From Neocallimastix lanati (nom. inval.) (lineage: Eukaryota > Neocallimastigomycota > Neocallimastigomycetes > Neocallimastigales > Neocallimastigaceae), in NCBI GenBank assembly GCA_016946835.1, contig JACVTC010000015.1:1605001-1617500 (forward strand): 12,500 bases of DNA, written 5' to 3'. A program made the translations under genes and the position numbers. The notes beneath the pieces are model-generated. The model made no database searches, was not told the origin of the DNA, and worked only from the letters and a program-made list of their open reading frames with translations. Every line of letters begins with the position of its first letter. Position 1 is the first letter of the stretch. This document shows, in pieces, positions 9,477 to 12,500 of this stretch.

Positions 9477-9755
9477 ATTATTCAATTAAAAAATATCATA
9501 AATTGTCAGAGTGAATTATTCAATTAAAAAATATCATAAATTGTCAGAGTGAATTATTCAATTAAAAAATATCATAAATTGTCAGAGTGAATTATTCAAT
9601 TAAAAAATATCATAAATTGTCAGAGTGAATTATTCAATTAAAAAATATCATAAATTGTCAGAGTGAATTATTCAATTAAAAAATATCATAAATTGTCAGA
9701 GTGAATTATTCAATTAAAAAATATCATAAATTGTCAGAGTGAATTATTCAATTAA
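9452..9755 (+). repeat. 38-base minisatellite, exactly eight copies
   Basis: The marker GTCAGAGTGA begins at 9467, 9505, 9543, 9581, 9619, 9657, 9695 and 9733, always 38 apart, and the array spans 304 bases, which is 8 x 38. Copies 2-8 appear identical; copy 1 differs by reading CGTAAA where the others read CATAAA (position 9460). Each unit contains a TGAATTATTCA dyad. The first unit includes the last seven codons and the distal stop of the cysteine-rich pseudogene, so the array grew from that gene's 3' end. There are no spacers between units. Confidence 0.95.
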
Positions 9756-10396
9756 TATCTATTATAAATAATTACATTACATGTGTAATGTACTAAAGAT
9801 TTTTAAATATAATGATATATTAATATATTGATTGTATTATATGTTAAACATTAATTTTATAAAGTAAATATTAAATATTTTATAAAAATATTATTCTTAA
9901 TTATTATATTTAAATATCAAATTAAAATTTATATTATATTTATAATATTAATTAGTTATAAATATAATTAAATTGTTATAAAAGTAGCTTCTAATTTAAA
10001 AAGTACAAATTATACTATTTATATTATAATTATTAAATATATACTTTATATAAAATTTATAACAATAATTTGATATATACCACAATTATAAATATAATTT
10101 TAATTATTTATTTATTTATTTATTTAATTATCAATTTAGTAATTTATTTCGTATGTATAAAAGATTAATACATTAAATAAACAATATAAAATATATAGTA
10201 ATTATTTATTTTAAATAATAGTATATTAATATATTTTATAATATAATAGATTGTATTAAGCAACGTTTAAATTAGTAATTCTTTTCTTTAATTAAATAAA
10301 ATAAAATAGCCATTTACTAAAAAATACATATTATTATATTTTCTATCCAACCAAAGAGTAATTACTAGAAATGATTACATACTCGTTTATTTACTT
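9756..10396. other. AT-rich spacer, nothing recognised
   Basis: Stops are dense in all six frames. The stretch holds short TTTA repeats (about 10107-10122) and many A/T runs. No coding, RNA or transposon signature is visible. Confidence 0.55.
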
Positions 10397-10448
10397 TGTT
10401 ATTTAAAAGTTACACAAAAATGTTAAAGTTTTAAACTTTTAAATAACA
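10397..10448. repeat. Perfect 15-base inverted repeat, 22-base loop
   Basis: TGTTATTTAAAAGTT at 10397-10411 is the exact reverse complement of AACTTTTAAATAACA at 10434-10448. It can form a hairpin or cruciform. No adjacent coding region shows that it is a terminator. Confidence 0.75.
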
Positions 10449-10800
10449 CAAAAAAATGATGTTTGACCAATAAATAAAATAATACAATGTTAGGAAAAGA
10501 ATTTTATTTTATTTTTTATATTATACAATAGAATGAATAAGAAAGAATAAGAATGAATATGAATGAATATGAATATTATTTCTGTAGATATGTTAATATT
10601 TTTATTAGAGACAAGGGAAACTTTTTTTAATTTCTTAATAATAATACCTAATACTTATTGCCTTAATATATTTTATTATATTTAATTGTAAATCTTAACA
10701 TCTAATAATTATATATGAAATTAATAATTAAAAATAATTATAATCAAGAGTTCAAAGATAAGTTTAAAAGCTTAATCAACTAAAATAACCTCCACAACCG

Positions 10801-10874
10801 GCTTAGCAAAAAGTCAAATTACTGTTTATGGTAAAAAAAAAATTTTTTTTTTTCTCAACTTTTTTTTGCTAAGC
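10801..10874. repeat. Foldback element with 12-base arms and an A10T11 centre
   Basis: GCTTAGCAAAAA at 10801-10812 pairs with TTTTTGCTAAGC at 10863-10874. An extra AGT/ACT pairing is possible inside the arms with a small bulge. The interior contains A10T11 (10833-10853), itself self-complementary. The layout resembles a very small foldback or MITE-like element, but no target-site duplication is obvious. Confidence 0.6.
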
Positions 10875-10895
10875 TGTATGTTGAATGTTGATATT

Positions 10896-10931
10896 TCAAA
10901 CTTTTTTTAATTCTATGTAAAAAAAGTTTGA
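10896..10931. repeat. Perfect 13-base inverted repeat, 10-base loop
   Basis: TCAAACTTTTTTT at 10896-10908 is the exact reverse complement of AAAAAAAGTTTGA at 10919-10931. It lies only 21 bases after the foldback element at 10801-10874. Confidence 0.75.
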
Positions 10932-11008
10932 TTTTTATTTTATTTTATATTATTCACATGATTTGATTTGTATTTAATAGGGGGAGGTTGCATTACGCCA
11001 ATTTTTTT

Positions 11009-11028
11009 CACGTGAGGTATATAAATAT
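11009..11028 (+). promoter_or_regulatory. Possible promoter: CACGTG E-box plus TATATAAATAT
   Basis: A CACGTG E-box (11009-11014) stands three bases before TATATAAATAT (11018-11028), in a stretch that is locally less AT-rich than its surroundings. The next ATG on the plus strand is at 11132, about 100 bases on, a reasonable distance for a TATA-driven gene. In an AT-rich genome a TATA match alone carries little weight; the E-box and local composition are what make it notable. Confidence 0.35.
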
Positions 11029-11131
11029 GTGGCTATAGCTATATTATGCTACATAATATTATTTTATTGTATTAATTTGTTATTTCAATTTTTAAATTAA
11101 TTATTAAGTGAATAATTAAATAAATCATATA

Positions 11132-11350
11132 ATGGTTAGATTTTATGATTTTAATTCTTTTATTTAAATACTATTAACAAAAGAATTATATAAAAATATA
11201 AATGTTATTAAAAATATAAATATTATTAATAATAATTCTTTTATTTAAATATTATTAAAAAAAAATAATTATAATGATAAAATTATTAATTATAGAGACG
11301 CATTTGAATATTTATTTAAACTGTATAACTTTATTAAGCTTTATAAATAA
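11132..11350 (+). pseudogene. Small broken reading frame downstream of the E-box/TATA element
   Basis: From ATG at 11132 one frame runs 72 codons to TAA at 11348-11350, interrupted by only two TAA codons (11165-11167 and 11246-11248). Both interruptions occur at the same place in an 81-base repeated segment (NSFI, stop, ILL). The last part reads INYRDAFEYLFKLYNFIKLY, which looks protein-like. No family is recognised. It may be a gene relic or a chance frame containing a duplicated AT-rich segment. Confidence 0.25.
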
Positions 11351-11425
11351 AATTTCGAATGAAAGAATTATTATTATTTCGTTTGGTTATTCCTCATTTC
11401 TTAATTATTTATTATAAAATAATAT

Positions 11426-12475
11426 TTATAATATATTATTTAAATCAGTTAAACAATCAAACCACAAATTAATAGTATTATTTCTATCCCATTTAGCATT
11501 AATTAACTTGGCTTCAATATTTTTGTAGAGTTCAATTAAGACACTGATTTCATTAGTTTTATTTATTGCTTTTTTTTTTTTATTTTCCAAATTCCTCTTA
11601 TTTTTCTTTGATAATCATAATATGGTAAATGTTCAAGTTCATTTAATTTATCTATTAATTCATAATAAGATGGTTTTGTTGGAAATAAATTATTTAAATA
11701 ACTATTGAGTGATTCTGCAATTATAATATTATTGTTACACGTATTAGCATTTTTTTTTTAATTTTTTAAATAATATTTTATATGTTTCTTGTTCTTTATT
11801 TTTTAATATTGCAAAAGAAGTAGTATAAAAACTATCTAACTCTTTAGCTTAAGTTCTTGTAATAAATATTTGATAACTAAATTTAGGGGCAATAAAAAAT
11901 GACCATCAACAAATATATCATCATTATATTCTAAATAATTTTACTTGAAAAAGGGATTGAAAAATTATTAAATTAGTATTTTTTGAATATAATAAAATTT
12001 TCACCTCGCTTTGGTTTATAATATTTAGATTTATTAGGAATTTCAGTAAATGTTGTTAAATTGGATGGTAGTTTTTTATTTAAATTTCTTGATATTTGGG
12101 ATTTAATTGAATTATATTCTGGACATATAAATCTCATTTCTTTAGAAATTTTATTATATAGGGGTTTTATTTTTATACCAAAAGGAATTGAACTTTTTTC
12201 AATTCCATTTTTAATTTTATGTTTCATTATAGATAGAAATACATCGTATTCTTTTTTAGGATGATTATGTGAACTATCATATTTTAAGATTTCTTTCTTA
12301 TCATTTAAAATAATAAAAGATTTACATTTATTTCGGTACATAAACTTTGGAATTATCTTTTCTTATATACGAAAAATTAAATTTATATTTTTTATTAATA
12401 ATAATTTTTTTTTCCTTTGTTATATACGAAAAATTAAATTTATATTTTTATTAATAATAATTTATTTTTTTCCTT
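11426..12475 (-). pseudogene. FLYWCH zinc-finger / MULE-type transposase remnant
   Basis: Read on the minus strand from the right, a partial FLYWCH-like finger appears: FNFSYIRKDNSKVY, then after a frame change CKSFIILNDKKEILKYDSSH followed by NHP, carrying the Cys and the His-x-His ligands. The frame 12341-11973 continues through a linker. After a stop and frame changes, YNDDIFVDG (about 11930-11905) matches the first catalytic Asp motif of MULE transposases. FFIAPKFSYQIFITRT and a KNKEQETYKILFKKL segment follow. The sequence then jumps to AESLNSYLNNLFPTKPSYYE, resembling the C-terminal part of such transposases, and ends LTDLNNIL before TAA (11428-11426). The catalytic middle with the remaining acidic residues seems to be deleted. 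It is certainly non-functional as read. No terminal inverted repeats were identified. Confidence 0.7.
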
Positions 12476-12477
12476 GG
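12363..12477. repeat. 57-base tandem duplication at the transposase 5' end
   Basis: TTATATACGAAAAATTAAAT begins at 12363 and again at 12420, and both copies continue through TTAATAATAATTT with small indels. The unit spans the coding sequence for the KYKFNFSYI start of the FLYWCH finger on the minus strand. Confidence 0.8.
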
Positions 12478-12500
12478 TTAGACTCACATCAATAATTAGA

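Noticed and set aside
9452-9755. CRISPR-like array of regularly spaced 38-base repeats
   Set aside because: The units are contiguous with no unique spacers, and the host is eukaryotic, so it is a minisatellite.
12061-12264. Plus-strand frame of 67 codons
   Set aside because: It is antisense to the FLYWCH/MULE remnant, whose minus-strand motifs are clear.

Overview
The window looks like nuclear DNA of a very AT-rich fungus, most probably an anaerobic gut fungus (Neocallimastigomycota). The grounds are extreme A/T homopolymer content, short spliceosomal introns with GTAAGT-type donors, a plant-class leucine-rich-repeat (LRR) membrane protein with a cysteine cap, a decayed FLYWCH/MULE transposase, a decayed Ty1/copia element, and long gene-poor spacers. 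The assignment is by pattern recognition; no search was run.

Layout. Positions 1-586 (minus) hold the first two exons and part of the third of an LRR gene (gene B) that leaves the window on the left. Positions 587-2287 are AT-rich spacer with two imperfect tandem duplications. Positions 2288-4090 (plus) are a broken Ty1/copia retrotransposon in which gag, zinc knuckle, protease and the integrase zinc finger can be read in several frames. After more spacer, 4916-7678 (minus) carries gene A, a full seven-exon LRR gene. Every intron of gene A is in phase 2 and four internal exons are 69 or 72 bases, about one LRR each. Spliced, it encodes 641 residues: signal peptide, plant-like N-terminal cysteine cap, LRRs, C-terminal cysteine motif, one membrane helix, and a long disordered tail with YPPQG repeats, a PPSY motif and Glu-Lys repeats. 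Genes A and B are same-strand paralogues with identical lengths for the first two exons.

The right half is mostly decayed. Positions 8663-9476 (plus) hold a secreted or membrane cysteine-rich gene with an in-frame TAA at codon 4, a one-base frameshift in an A9 run and a TGA at the end of the membrane helix. Its last codons lie in an array of exactly eight 38-base repeats (9452-9755). Positions 9756-11130 are spacer with three strong inverted repeats. An E-box plus TATA-like element stands before a small broken reading frame (11132-11350). The right end (about 11426-12475, minus) is a frameshifted, internally deleted FLYWCH/MULE transposase.

The genes do not form a pathway. Gene A is the one apparently intact gene, probably a cell-surface recognition or scaffold protein. 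The rest reads as accessory, transposon-rich DNA in which one LRR family member was duplicated and a retroelement later lay between the copies. Several frame breaks fall in A/T homopolymers, so some apparent pseudogene lesions may be sequencing errors.
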